A DNA stretch of 64,000 nucleotides from assembly GCA_946811185.2 (NCBI GenBank), contig OX328106.1:7668777-7732776 (forward strand), given 5' to 3'. A program made the translations under genes and the position numbers. The notes below the pieces were generated by a model. The model was not told the origin of the DNA. It ran no database searches and saw only the letters and a list, made by a program, of their open reading frames with translations. Origin of the DNA: Hippopus hippopus. Its lineage: Eukaryota; Mollusca; Bivalvia; Cardiida; Cardiidae. Positions 12,801 through 23,500 of the stretch are shown here, in pieces (the stretch's first letter is position 1; each line of letters begins with the position of its first letter).

Positions 12801-14273
12801 TACAATTGTTTGTCTTTCGTAAAAACTTACAACTGATAAAAGAAGTTTTCTTTAACTTAACACTGTGGAACACGTTCTTAATCGGTTTGCAGTCAACATA
12901 TTTAAAAAGAACCAAACACGCTGTATCAAAGTAAAACATGTCAAGAACAGGGAAACATTACAAAAAGGTTGTTAAAAGGGCTGCAGATGATAAAGGCTAC
13001 CGCAGCCTTTTTACTTTCGGCGTGAAACGTTCAAATTCTTTTCTGATCGATCTACAGGTAATCAAATCTCCACATACTGAGTCTCAATCTGAAGTGCCAG
13101 TTTTGTCGGGCATCGCTGATCTCCCTTTGTCAGAAGACTAGACAATTATTATCACTGCACATGATGCAAACTCTACACCTCCAGTTATAATATCCAAGCA
13201 TAGCCATGTAACTTTCACAGATAATGATTCCCTTGTATCATATGATGGCCGGAAAGCAGTTCTGCTAAAGTATTAACTCCGGCACCCTTAGGTGTACCAC
13301 AGTAGTGTTAAAAAGGGCTGTAAGCAAACGCAAATGCAGTGAGATATTTGGCCATAGTTTAAGCAGTTGAAGTGTGACTTGAATTTGTTTCACTTATTAA
13401 ATTGCTGCACCTTTCTATTTACTGAATGTATGTATACTGCCATTAATTTGTTTCATTGATGTACCTTGTAAGTCAGCTTGAGTTTTCCTAATTTGGCCAA
13501 AATCGCGCTTGAATTTCCCAAAATGAAAGGCTAAGGCCCCTTCCCAATTTTTGGAAAAAAAGCCCTGGAAATTCTGATGCCTACATCAATGAGGGTCCCT
13601 GAAGCACACATCTGATCAATGTGTAGGAGCGTCCTCTGGCAAAACACTGCAGAGACCCAGCCAAGAACTGGTGTAGTCCATCAACAAAGAGTTGTTACCA
13701 TTATATGTCTCTGAGTGTTGGTAACAGGAAGAGACACTAACATAGAACCCTATACAGTTTTGTGGAAATCTAAGACCTAACGTTACCTGTGGAATTTGCT
13801 GTTATTTTTTTTTCAAACATATCTAACGGTACATTCACACAGGAATAGTCTGAAGAACAATCCAACTAAATTAAAGTTCTCACATGCCGTTGCGAACGTA
13901 AACATTGCTCATGTTAACACGAATTCCTCTGCCGGTCATAAGACGCACTGATGAACCTGGCGGTATGCCATTTAAATCTCGATAAAGTAAGGGGTTCAAT
14001 GTAGGTCCGAAAACTGTCCCAACAAGTTCAAAGAAATTCTAATAAAGAATAACATGGAATGGAAATTTCCAGAAATCGATTCATGTTTCTGCAAGCATTT
14101 CAGAAATTTACTGTTTTCCTTCCGAAGAAATAACAATATCTTGGGAGCAAAGTGTGTTTCAAGAGTTTCATAATAAACAGAAGGAGTTATGTAGCAATTA
14201 TTTCAAAAACTGATGACAGCAGAAAGAAGATGTCGACAGATTAAGACAAGCATGATTTTTTACATACCATCAT
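6707..14273 (-). CDS. CCT7: T-complex protein 1 subunit eta (CCT7), N-terminal 131 residues over four exons; rest off window
   Basis: CCT7 is one of eight subunits of the cytosolic CCT/TRiC chaperonin, which folds actin, tubulin and other proteins using ATP. The reading frame joins 14273-14268, 11203-11050, 8757-8651 and 6832-6707 in consistent phase, each intron having GT..AG ends. It starts MM followed by [16 protein letters not shown] and continues with the chaperonin signatures [19 protein letters not shown] and VGDGTTSV (nucleotide-binding GDGTT), then [25 protein letters not shown] and [17 protein letters not shown] are typical of the eta subunit. The usual length is about 540 residues, so about 410 are missing; no further exon is seen in 1-6706. 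The gene is divergent to the polymerase gene, sharing the 117-bp interval upstream. Confidence 0.92.
6907..6977. repeat. Near-perfect inverted repeat in CCT7 intron 3
   Basis: Arms carrying GGGTACTCATTAGAATTGTC and its complement meet at a 'tcga' centre and extend to CCTATGTT/AACATAGG. A small foldback or MITE remnant. Confidence 0.7.
7078..7279. repeat. Family A MITE, diverged
   Basis: Has 'aaaattt(t)agact', the 'gaaaatgctgg' core and 'taaaggg' near the right end, but no clean TTAA pair. Confidence 0.55.
7402..8299. mobile_element. hAT-like TIR element, 6-bp target duplication
   Basis: Inverted ends CAGTGTTCTGCCAAG and CTCGGCAGAACACTG are flanked by CATCTG on both sides (7396-7401, 8300-8305). 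No transposase recognised inside; an interior G-poor spacer is unremarkable. Lies in CCT7 intron 3. Confidence 0.75.
8465..8542. repeat. Family A fragment
   Basis: 'ttctccttttcccacactgattttaaaggc' like right half followed by 'ttgtttggttaag' end. Half copy only. Confidence 0.45.
8651..8757 (-). CDS. CCT7: CCT7 exon 3
   Basis: Completes the split Gly codon, then 35 codons: [12 protein letters not shown] and [18 protein letters not shown]. The acceptor TTTGTAG and donor GTAACA are canonical in their invariant bases. Confidence 0.92.
8797..9010. repeat. Family A MITE, moderately intact
   Basis: TTTTTACCATACAGTCCC start, central palindrome and TTGTTTGGTAACAAG end; the terminal TTAA is lost on both sides. 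Confidence 0.65.
9015..10350. repeat. Family A MITE split by a TIR element
   Basis: Left part 9015-9165 ('ttaccacacaaaag' to 'cgcaatgtt') and right remnant from 10320 ('aatgtttacaaaatcattg') flank the insertion at 9166-10319. Confidence 0.55.
9166..10319. mobile_element. hAT-like TIR element, 6-bp target duplication
   Basis: Inverted ends CAGGGTTCTCC and GGAGAACCCTG are flanked by AATGTT on both sides (9160-9165, 10320-10325). The interior holds a run of G at about 9780-9794 and an older family A fragment (about 9890-10015). No transposase ORF. Confidence 0.78.
10770..10972. repeat. Family A MITE, diverged
   Basis: 'aactagtccaaatt' start, 'gggaaaaggagaaaatgctg' core and GGTTAA end at 10972. 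Confidence 0.65.
11050..11203 (-). CDS. CCT7: CCT7 exon 2
   Basis: 51 codons plus one base: begins [16 protein letters not shown], includes [16 protein letters not shown]. The acceptor is TTTAATTGCAG and the donor GTATGT. Confidence 0.93.
11249..12301 (+). mobile_element. Family C hairpin-ended element, complete simple copy
   Basis: Starts ACAAGAGGGCCATGATGG, ends CTGGCCTTTGGCCAG then TGGAGCTAAAA. The core has four array units with 'gcccatgtaaaa' exactly 165 bp apart (11435, 11600, 11765, 11930), then the conserved 'ttgctatggcaaccagag' block. Best single reference for family C; it lies in CCT7 intron 1. Confidence 0.8.
12343..13567. mobile_element. hAT-like TIR element with 5-bp duplication and possible transposase remnant
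   Basis: Inverted ends CAGGGCTTTTTTCC and GGAAAAAAAGCCCTG are flanked by GAAAT (12338-12342, 13568-13572). A 67-codon ORF at 12938-13141 starting [10 protein letters not shown] recurs, damaged, in the second copy at 53.7 kb, so it may be the first exon of a lost hAT transposase (inference). CAGGG ends and a 5-bp duplication suggest the hAT5 type. Confidence 0.75.
13573..14267. other. CCT7 intron 1, promoter-proximal part
   Basis: No repeat or ORF of note recognised; it appears to be single-copy intron sequence. Confidence 0.4.
14268..14273 (-). CDS. CCT7: CCT7 exon 1 (start codon exon)
   Basis: ATGATG followed directly by the donor GTATGT, giving Met-Met before exon 2. Vertebrate CCT7 also starts with two Met a few residues before the same [13 protein letters not shown] region, supporting this start. 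Confidence 0.85.
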
Positions 14274-14350
14274 CTTCGTTCGGGTTCACTATTCTCCCCG
14301 TTGAAGAGCTCACGACAAGGGACGTAACTTTCTCCGATTTCCGTTTTCAT
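14270..14350 (-). other. Upstream ORF overlapping the CCT7 start
   Basis: An ATG at 14350 opens a 26-codon frame whose TGA overlaps the CCT7 ATGATG (AGA TGA TG). If transcription starts upstream of 14350 this uORF would end on top of the main start and could tune CCT7 translation. Transcript extent is unknown. Confidence 0.4.
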
Positions 14351-14390
14351 TTTCACTTGGTGCCTAAATGACAACAATCTGCAAAAAGAA
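14274..14390. promoter_or_regulatory. Probable bidirectional promoter between CCT7 and the Pol mu-like gene
   Basis: Only 117 bp separate the two divergent start codons, so both 5' UTRs and the core promoter must be packed here or overlap into first exons/introns. No TATA box is visible; a 'gggacgtaac' stretch at about 14320 resembles a CRE half-site, which is weak evidence. Confidence 0.6.
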
Positions 14391-14503
14391 ATGGAAAATC
14401 AGTGCCTTATCTATATTCTAGAAGCTAGAATTCAGAGGCAAAGACTGAAAGATATGAAAGAAGCTGCGAAAAGAAGAAAGATAAAAACAGCAGACAGTTT
14501 TAG
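14391..14503 (+). CDS. POLM: POLM-like exon 1 (BRCT start)
   Basis: ATG with in-frame upstream TAA at 14325. It codes MENQCLIYILEARIQRQRLK and ends ADSF plus AG before GTATAG. LIYILEARI matches the first BRCT strand (human Pol mu IYLVEPRM), and the AG joins T of exon 2 to make Ser in FSPEVTHV. Confidence 0.82.
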
Positions 14504-17500
14504 GTATAGGTCCACCATATTCATGGAATCTAAGAGTCGAAGCCGAAGGAACCTTGAGTGACTAACTTAGGCTAAGCCTAAGACAGCTTTGTAATCCAGG
14601 CAGTACTTTTCAGAGTGGTAGCACTACTCCAATAACACAGTTTGTTACCTTAAATATGCTTGCTTAACTCTTTCCCAATCGACAAAATTTTGCTACTGCC
14701 TAAAATTGCAGACTACAAAGGTATATTAGCATAAATGATAGGAAATTAGTGTTATCTACTAACATTGTAGAAAAAGGAGAAATTGCTAGTAAGTCGCATT
14801 TTATGATAGATGTCAGAGTTGGCTACCTGCACCCATTTATTACAAGCATGTTTATCTGAGACTCAGGTTGGGTCTAGTAAATCAAAAGGAAGCGTCCGTT
14901 ACTCTCTCTGAGTCTAGAGATACAGATCCGTGTCTCTAGCCTCGTAGGCTAGGGGTACGGATCCATAGCCCTAGTATCTCTGATTAGGTCTGGCTAGAGG
15001 TACAGTCATTACCGTGAAGGTTCAATAGAATCTTGGGTTTAATCATCTTGATTATTGTTGAGAAGTACTTCATAGAATTTGTTCTTGTACAGAAATGAGC
15101 TCTGCCATGTATTCAACGCCATTTGCAAAATGGAATAACTCTATCGAGGAGACGGTAGCCAGTAAAGCGAATATGAATTTTGATATGGGAAAAGGACTGT
15201 ATTATGTAACTTGATTACTATATGAGTCAAACTGTGGAAAAAGGGGGCTTAATGCATCTCTTTAATGTGTCGTAACAAGGTAATAATGCAGTATTCAGCA
15301 CCTTGAATCCTTAATTATTTTTACATCAAATTTTGGCTTTCCTTCGTTTGACGTTTCTAGATTTGTATGGTAACTCAATTTTTTGTGATTGTTTCTCCCC
15401 TATGGAGACACAATCACAATTATAGTATCAAAGCCACCTTCCGAAAGATAGATTACTTTTAATTATAAAGCGTGCTTCATCCCTATTAGAATTGAGTAAT
15501 GCTCTGAAAAAAGGGGATTTAATGAATCTCCATGATGCATTGTTCACATAACGGTATCAGGTTAAAATGCCCACTGTCACAACGTATCAGTTTTGGTTAA
15601 AAAGTCGCTCCCGCACTGAAAAGTTTCTGCATATTGAAATTATTTGTTCGTTTGTTTGATCTTGTATGTTTTTTTTTTCTCATATTTTACACAATAGGGA
15701 TTTTCGTTAAAGTTCGTGACATTTGCTTAATTAGTATGACTTAAACCATCATTAGAATCAGTAATGTTTAGTGTATTTCAAGATCAGACTCCCCTATGTG
15801 CGTACTGATCTTTTATATCAATTTTCGCTAGGTCAGTTCAAGATAATATAATGCAGGCTAAGGGTTAAGGTCTATATTGTTTCTCTACATGATAATTCAC
15901 ATGTATATATTGATTTACTGGGTAAACGGTGTTTTACGCCGCTTTCAACGTTATCTTAGTTATATATCAAAGCGACAGCTCACTTTCAAATGTCTCATGG
16001 AATTCACCAGTACCACGCAAGTCTCTCACCAAGTGACACTTCCACGAAAGACAGACCCAATGCTTCCAGCGAGATTCAAATCCGGGGCCTCCAGGTTATT
16101 TTATTAATGCTGCGTTTAGATAAACCACGATGTCTACCATTTCCACGATTTCAAAATCATAGTGAAGCTGCACAGTTCAATGCATTAAGTTTGATTCCCC
16201 ACGCTTTCATACGCTTTCCGTACGTTTTGTTATGAGCTTCAGTGATATGTTCCAAAATCTTAATTATCCTGGTCAGGATATGTCACGACTTCATTATGTT
16301 CTCTCAAGTTCCCCAACAATCATTACGATCTGCTATTGTCAAGTTTCATTCAGAACCCTTACGTTATCAAGTTCTGTTAAGCTCTACTATGACTTTTGTC
16401 AACGATTTGATTGAAATTGTCACGTTTTGCTTGCAATTTGGGTACAACTAGATCCATCCATCGTCGGCAACGATATTTAAAAGAAAGTCAATCGATCCTC
16501 TCATCCTCTCCAGAAATTCAACAGAGAAACAAGTCATGCATCCAAGAGATGAAGTTGGCTTTTTTGTATACATTTATTGGAAATAAAATGAAAATAAAAA
16601 AAAAACATTACACCTGCTCACTGAGACCATGGTGATGTGTTAATCGATAGAAGTTATTTAGAAAATGTTCTCAACTTCCTAACAAAGTACCCTAAAGTAC
16701 TGATGAGACATGAAGTAGTGAAACATACTAAATTGTATTTTCAAGTTTATGACTATCACCCATGGTGGACCATCAAGGTCTGATGCGCCCTGTTATGGCC
16801 TGTTACGTTTTGCTAATTTCTGCTATGATTTTCCCGGTCAACCACGTTTACTCAAGATGAAAATTAGATTGGCGTTGTTGTAGCTAAATTTTTGACTGTC
16901 AAAAATCGCAATCCTTACGGCCATCTCCTACAGACAAGTTTGGGAAAGAGGAATTTGATAGTAAATCGATTGGAGGTTTCGGTATTAATGCATGTCCAGT
17001 GGTAATAAATAGATCTAGTTATTTGCACCGCGATGTTTCTTTCGCATTTTATACTTACATGTAACTCTTTAATTTCTGAAATAAACTGAGATAGTACCAG
17101 AAAAACTGGATTCTACCTTTTATGGCTCAACAGCTGGAAAACAATCACAAAAATAAAATCAGATTGGGTCACTAGAATGACTGAAAAACACCTAATGACG
17201 GCCAGCTGAAAAACACTCAAATTTGCATAACAAACATTTGATAGTATGGGGGGGGGGTATGCTTAAACCCAAACCAATCTAGCATACTTTGCCCTTGCCA
17301 GTCTTTTCTGACACACTAAGGTATCTTTCGGCAGTTCAGTGGGACAAGCTTAGGTAATGCAATATTTGAAATATCAGTACTATGTCACCAACCACAATTT
17401 ACTCTGTTTGCAGCAGATGATTCTGTATTCAGGTGTTTCAGGTGTTTTTCGTAGACATGATCACTAGAAGTAGATGTATCATCAATGCATGGTGTATTCA

Positions 17501-20500
17501 GGCGTCTAAAAGTGTTCCTATGTACAGCAAATGGGGAATTCTGGTATATTTAGGTGGTTTTGGTGAGTAAAGGGTAACATCCTACCACCATATCCCTAAT
17601 TACCAGATAACAATGACCAAACGACACCACTCCAAATTTCCAACTATTTGCTGTATTTTTTTCCCTACATTTTTAATGATATGTGGTGGCTTTCGGCAAT
17701 AAAATTGGAAAAAGATGAGGTAGCATTAATGGTATTTTTTGGCGAATTAATGTGGTTTTCGGTGAGTATAGGTTGATAACTTCCTTTCTAAATAACCCCA
17801 GTTAACCAGGGATCGTATATATGTGTATATATAATCCCTGAGTTAAGACCCCTTCGACCCCTCCCCCCATTCAGTATGTATTTTGCTATTTCTCGGGTGT
17901 TTTCTGGTCATTAGGTGTTTTCCAGTCTTTCTAGTAATCGATCGGAGCAACCGTTCAAATTGAGATACAAACCAAAATCCATGTATTAGGGCGTTAAAAC
18001 AGGTGCATGATTACTGTATAAGTACCTGATTACAATGCATTACAGCGAAGCATTAAACCCTTATTTGCCACAGCTTGAGTCATATACTCATTGAGTAACT
18101 TAAAACTGCCATGTCCATATGAGAATTTGAATTCGCTTTAAATGGCAAATACACAGACAGGGCTATTTTCTGTACAGTAACAACTTCTGTTTCCACTTAA
18201 TAACTTGTAATAACTGTATCTCTAGCCTGGCCTGATTGGAAATGCTAGAGATATGGATCCTTACCCCAAGCCTGGCAGGCTAGGGATACGGATCCGTACC
18301 TCTAGACTCAGAGGCTAGAGGTACAGATCCGTATCCCTAGACACTTCCAAATCAAAAAGCGAAAAATGGAGCTGGATGTGCGAGCATCCTTCAGGAACTT
18401 GATAAACTGGTACCGGATGTATCTCCCATAACCATCCTTTAGACATTTGATACAATGATCGATAAGAGGCTGACAGTTTAGAAACTGAACTAACCCTGTG
18501 CGATACCAGGGTTTGCTTAGTCTTGGGTCTTACGACATAATATTATGTCATTTGAGTACGAACTTGGTTTGATCACCTATGATTTCAGAAACTTGAATCG
18601 ATCCTAGTTTCAGAAATGAACATGCCCTCTGTGCCTTCAGCAGAATATTTTTTGCGGCTTGCTGTAGGCTATTTTTGAAAACACATGACAGAAGGAGAAG
18701 TTGGTTGTAACAAGCATAAACCCAATCTGTTATTGTATGGTCAGTCCAAGTGTTAGATACTGCCAGAAAAATGCATTTTAACCCTTTACCAAACAATCCC
18801 TGGTTTTTACGACCCTGACATAGGAGCCTTTTGAAAACTTTGTGGGAAAAGGAGAAAATGCTGGTGACCAGCATTTTCTCCTTTTCCCACAATGTTTTCT
18901 ACCCTGCTGGAAACAAATTTCAATTTTTGAATTACGTTTATTTTGTCATCTTCAAGTGCTTTCAATTTGGACCAGTCTAAAACTTTGTCATTTGGTAAAG
19001 GGTTAAAACCAGGTAAAATGTAAATAAAAATAGATGACTTTGCAACTTTTTACCAGTTTTAAAATCATTCTTCTGCAAGTAAATAACACTTGGACTGACG
19101 GTACAGGAACAGACTGTGGCCTTCACAATAATTTCTATACTTTTGAATGGTATGTTTAAATTTAGATGCATTTTAACATTCTCATTGTTTACTTTTGGCA
19201 ACCATTTGGTTATGGATAAATGCTGAGAGAGGGAGAATGTAGGTCTAGTTGGGTTATCTCTTTCTCAAATAAATCGGCATTGCTCTGGCAAAAGGGTATT
19301 TAACGTATCTCTATGATACACTATACCAAGCAAGTCATTACATAATTATGGCATAAAATCCATTTGCCTTACGATTGACTGAATCATGAGATAGTGTGGC
19401 CCTTTGGAATGTAGAAATTTACAAATAGCAAAAAGTTTCAACCCATGACAGCCTGCACAGACTTACATGGGTTGATACTTTTTGCAGATGCATCAAACCC
19501 CCTTTTGACAGAGCATAGCTCAAATTTAGAAAAAAAAAAATGATGGAGCTTGAAATGACCTGTTACCTTGGTCGGTTGAGCATTTGCATGTTGAGCCAAT
19601 GGTCCATGGTTTGAGACCCAGTCTGGGCGGGATAGAATTATTTTTTCTCCTCAGGTTATGTTATACTTCATTTCAGTCCAGAGGTTACGCATGTAATATC
19701 AGAGTTCAAGGAGGTTGATCCAGTGTTACGCAAGATGAGTAAGTCCAACATTGCTGAGCTTGGGAATATAGACCTAGTTACAGTTGAATGGTTTACTGAT
19801 TGTATGAAAGCTGGAAAAGTTGTACCAGTCCAAGATAAACATAGAATACAGTCTCCACAGCCTGCTGTAAGTTGATATTTCATTGGCTTAACCTTTTACC
19901 ACACATTCCGGTGTTTTAACAAACTTGAAGAAAAATGCATTTGAATATACCATGAGAAAAGGAGAAATTTATACTGGCCTCTGAGAAGGAAAACTTCGGA
20001 AAACATGGAAAAAGGAGGAAAAAAATCCCCTTTTTCCATGACAATTTCTATTCTGTTTTTAAGACATATACCATCTTCTGAGAGATATACAATTTTTTGC
20101 ATGCAATTTGGAGCAGTGTAAAATTTCATCATGTGGTAAAGTGTTAACTCTTTACTGCACAATCCTAAGTTTTAGGGACTCTGAAGAAGACAGCTTCTGA
20201 AAACATAGTATGAAAAGGAGAATATGCTGGTAACCAGCAATTTCTCCTATTCATACAATATTTTCTACCCTGTCTAAGACACGTACCATCTCCTTAGAGA
20301 TATTCAAATTGTTGTATACAAAATGCTCTCAATTTGGAGCAGTCTAAGATATCATTGTGTGGTAAAGTGTTATGAGATGGGAGGAGTTTTTCCTTTGCTA
20401 TGTAAAAATCCAGCTCTTGTTCAAATTAACTCTTTACCAAACGACAAAATGTAAGACTGATCCAAATTGAAAGCAGTTGCAGATGACAGTTTTAACGTGG

Positions 20501-23500
20501 CTCAAATGGAGAGAATTGTCTTAGATAGAGAAGAAAACATTGTGGGAAAAGGAGAAAATGCTGGTTACCAGCATTTTCTCCTTTTCCTGTAATGTTTTCA
20601 GTAGGCTTTCTTCCTCAGGGTCGTTAAAACTCGGGATTGTGTGGTAAAGAGTTAACCCCTGGGATGTTGAAATTAATGAAACAGACCTTTTAGTGAGGAA
20701 AACACAACAGAAATACTGTTATTTTAAGATTTCCAAAATATGTCACTAGGTAGTAGGCGTTGTAGATCACAAGATCAAACTAGACATTCTGTGCTGTCAG
20801 ATCTTGATATGCACTGTTTGTAGAAGCTACTTAAAACTGATTCCAGAACTTTGATGGTCAATCCTTTACCACACAATCAAGAGTTTTAACGACCCTGAGG
20901 AAGAAACCTGTTGAAAACATTGTGGGAAAAGGAGAAAATGCTGGTTACTAAGGTCGTTAAAAGCTGTGATTGTGTGGTAAGAGTTAGTTGTCGTCTGCAA
21001 ATGCTTTCAGTTTGGACAAGTCTACATTTTTGTTGTTTGGTACAGAGTTGAAGTATACATGTTCTGTGCCATGTATCAAGTGTTTGCTTGCTTTTTATGA
21101 CAAGAGAAATAGAAAAGTAATATTCCACTTATTTTTCTCTTTCAGAACAATGTAAACCAAAGAGTTCAAAATCACAGCGTGTACCACATGCCTGAGTATG
21201 CTTGTCAGAGAGCCACTCCTTTACACCATTTCAACAGGAAACTGACAGTAAGTTATCATCAGTATATATACTCAGAAAAAAAAGTTAAGCGCCACCCTCA
21301 ATTTTTAACAAAGTGCCAACTAGCATTAACACAGAAACATAACAGAGAGTTTTATGCAAAACAGTACCAAATATGGTTAGAGTTGTTTATTAACGACATA
21401 CGAGAGTGAAAATACTCATTATTATTGCAGTTTTCATAAAATTACAGAGAATATTGAGAAACGTGTGTTATTATAGCCATTTGCTCTCTGAAAAACTTTT
21501 ACTGTCAGTCACATACTGGGTGTCAGATCAATAGCTCGGTGTTACAGAACCATAGTTCCCATAGTAGAGATGTGATGTAACCACAGTTCAGTCAATAGCG
21601 TGTGTAGGATCCAAGTGCATTAATCACTGCTTGTACCCTCCGACGCATGCTACGAATAAGTTTTTGGATGGTCTGTTGAGGCACTAATTGCCATTCCTGG
21701 TGCAATGCAGCGTTCAATTCTGGTAGAGTGCGAACAGGAGGGTCTCTTTTACGAATTCTACGCCCCAGAATGTCCCACACATGTTCTATGGGGTTTAGAT
21801 CTGGACTGCATGCTGGCCATGGAAGAGTTGTTATGGCATTTTGCCGAAGAAAATCAACAACAGCCCTTGCTCTGTGAGGTCGAGCGTTATCGTCCATGTA
21901 CACAGGTCGAGTCCTAAGAGGATGGTAGTCGAAATGGTGCACAACGAAGGGATTTAGGATGTCATCACGGTAGTTTTGAGCATTTAGCGTACCCTGTACT
22001 GTCACGAGATCCAGTTTACATCCATATGAAATGCATCCCCATATCATCACAGACCCACCACCACCTTGATGGGTAGGCTGGATGTGTTTTGGGGCAAATC
22101 GACGGTGACGTTGCTGCCAAACACGAACTCTGCCATCAATAACGTGCAACAACATCCTACACTTATCAGACCAGTGTATCCTGCACCACGACGCCAAATT
22201 CCAACCTGCTCGCGCTCTGCACCACATCAGACGTTCACGGATATGTCTGGCAGACAATAAAGGAGGTTTAACTAGCCTACGTGCTCGATATCCTGCTATC
22301 TTGAGCCGATTCCTAACTGTCATAACAGACAGTGGTCTGTGGGTATTCCACTGGTTCCTTAGTGTTGGAGCACTAGCAAAAGGGAAACATCTGACAAGTT
22401 GCAACAAGGCTCTGTCTTCACGGATCTTGCACGGTCTTTCACGTCATTGGATTGGGTGTGTTTTTGTACCAAACGAGTGATCACACTATGATGGTACCCT
22501 AACTGTCTGCCAATAGCTCTACATGACATACCACCATTCTTCATGCCAATTATTCTCCATCTTTCACCCGTAGATAGTCTACGCCTTGCCATTTCTCCCC
22601 AAAAAATTCAAATCGTGTGTTCTTTTCAAGATATCAGCTGATACAGACCTCGACACAAAATTTGATTTTTTCAACGTGCACGACCTCGCTATTGTCGTGC
22701 GTTACGTTACATGTATGCGTCGTGCATGTGTATTGATAACCATAGAAATTCATCTATGGAACGATGTCTGTGCCATCACTATATTTGGTTCTAACTTTGA
22801 CTTTCCAATTAAATCTTTGTAGGCATCTGAAGTTAGTGGCGCTTAACTTTTTTTTCTAAGTATATATAGGATCTGTCATGAGTTGGTGTTTGAGATAAAG
22901 GTTAATTAAATGAGTCTAGGGAAAAATGTTATTAAGCGAGCACATTTTTTCGTGACATTTTTAATAGAATTATATCTCAAACGCCTAACAAATGTCAGAT
23001 TCTTTTAATCACATAATGATATTTCACAAATTATAGATCAGAAGATGCAAAACCATCTATAGACGCTCCTACGGTCATTTCCATAATACCCATTCATTTT
23101 TTTTGAAGCATGTTCAAAATGACGTCAAAATATGACATCACACAATTGTGCTATCAAATGTATATAAGATAAGAACACAACAAAAAAAATTTCAGCCGGG
23201 TCCAAATTGAAAGTATTTGCAGACAACAATTTCACTGAAGCTAAGATGGTGCAATTCTGCTTTGATAGGGTAGAAAACGTTGTGGGAAAAGGAGAAAATG
23301 CTAGTAACTAGCATTTTCTCCTTTTCCCACAATGTTTTCAAAGGGCTTTTTTCCCAGGGTTGTTTAAAGTAGGCATTGCGTGGTAATTGGTTAATGGGTA
23401 TATTACACTGAAAACAGGGAAGATTAGGTGATAAAATATTTTATTGCATACATGGTCATATAGAGTTTTTACCATTTTTTGACTCATTCCCCAAGAAACA

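Noticed and set aside
16763..16862. Small ORF MVDHQGLMRPVMACYVLL... as a secreted peptide
   Set aside because: A 32-codon frame with a hydrophobic stretch but no support from splicing, context or similarity; it lies in intron 1 of the polymerase gene.
19655..19676. Extended polymerase exon 2 from the acceptor ending at 19654
   Set aside because: That start would put exon 2 out of phase with exon 1; the CATTTCAG acceptor gives FSPEVTHV, matching the BRCT.
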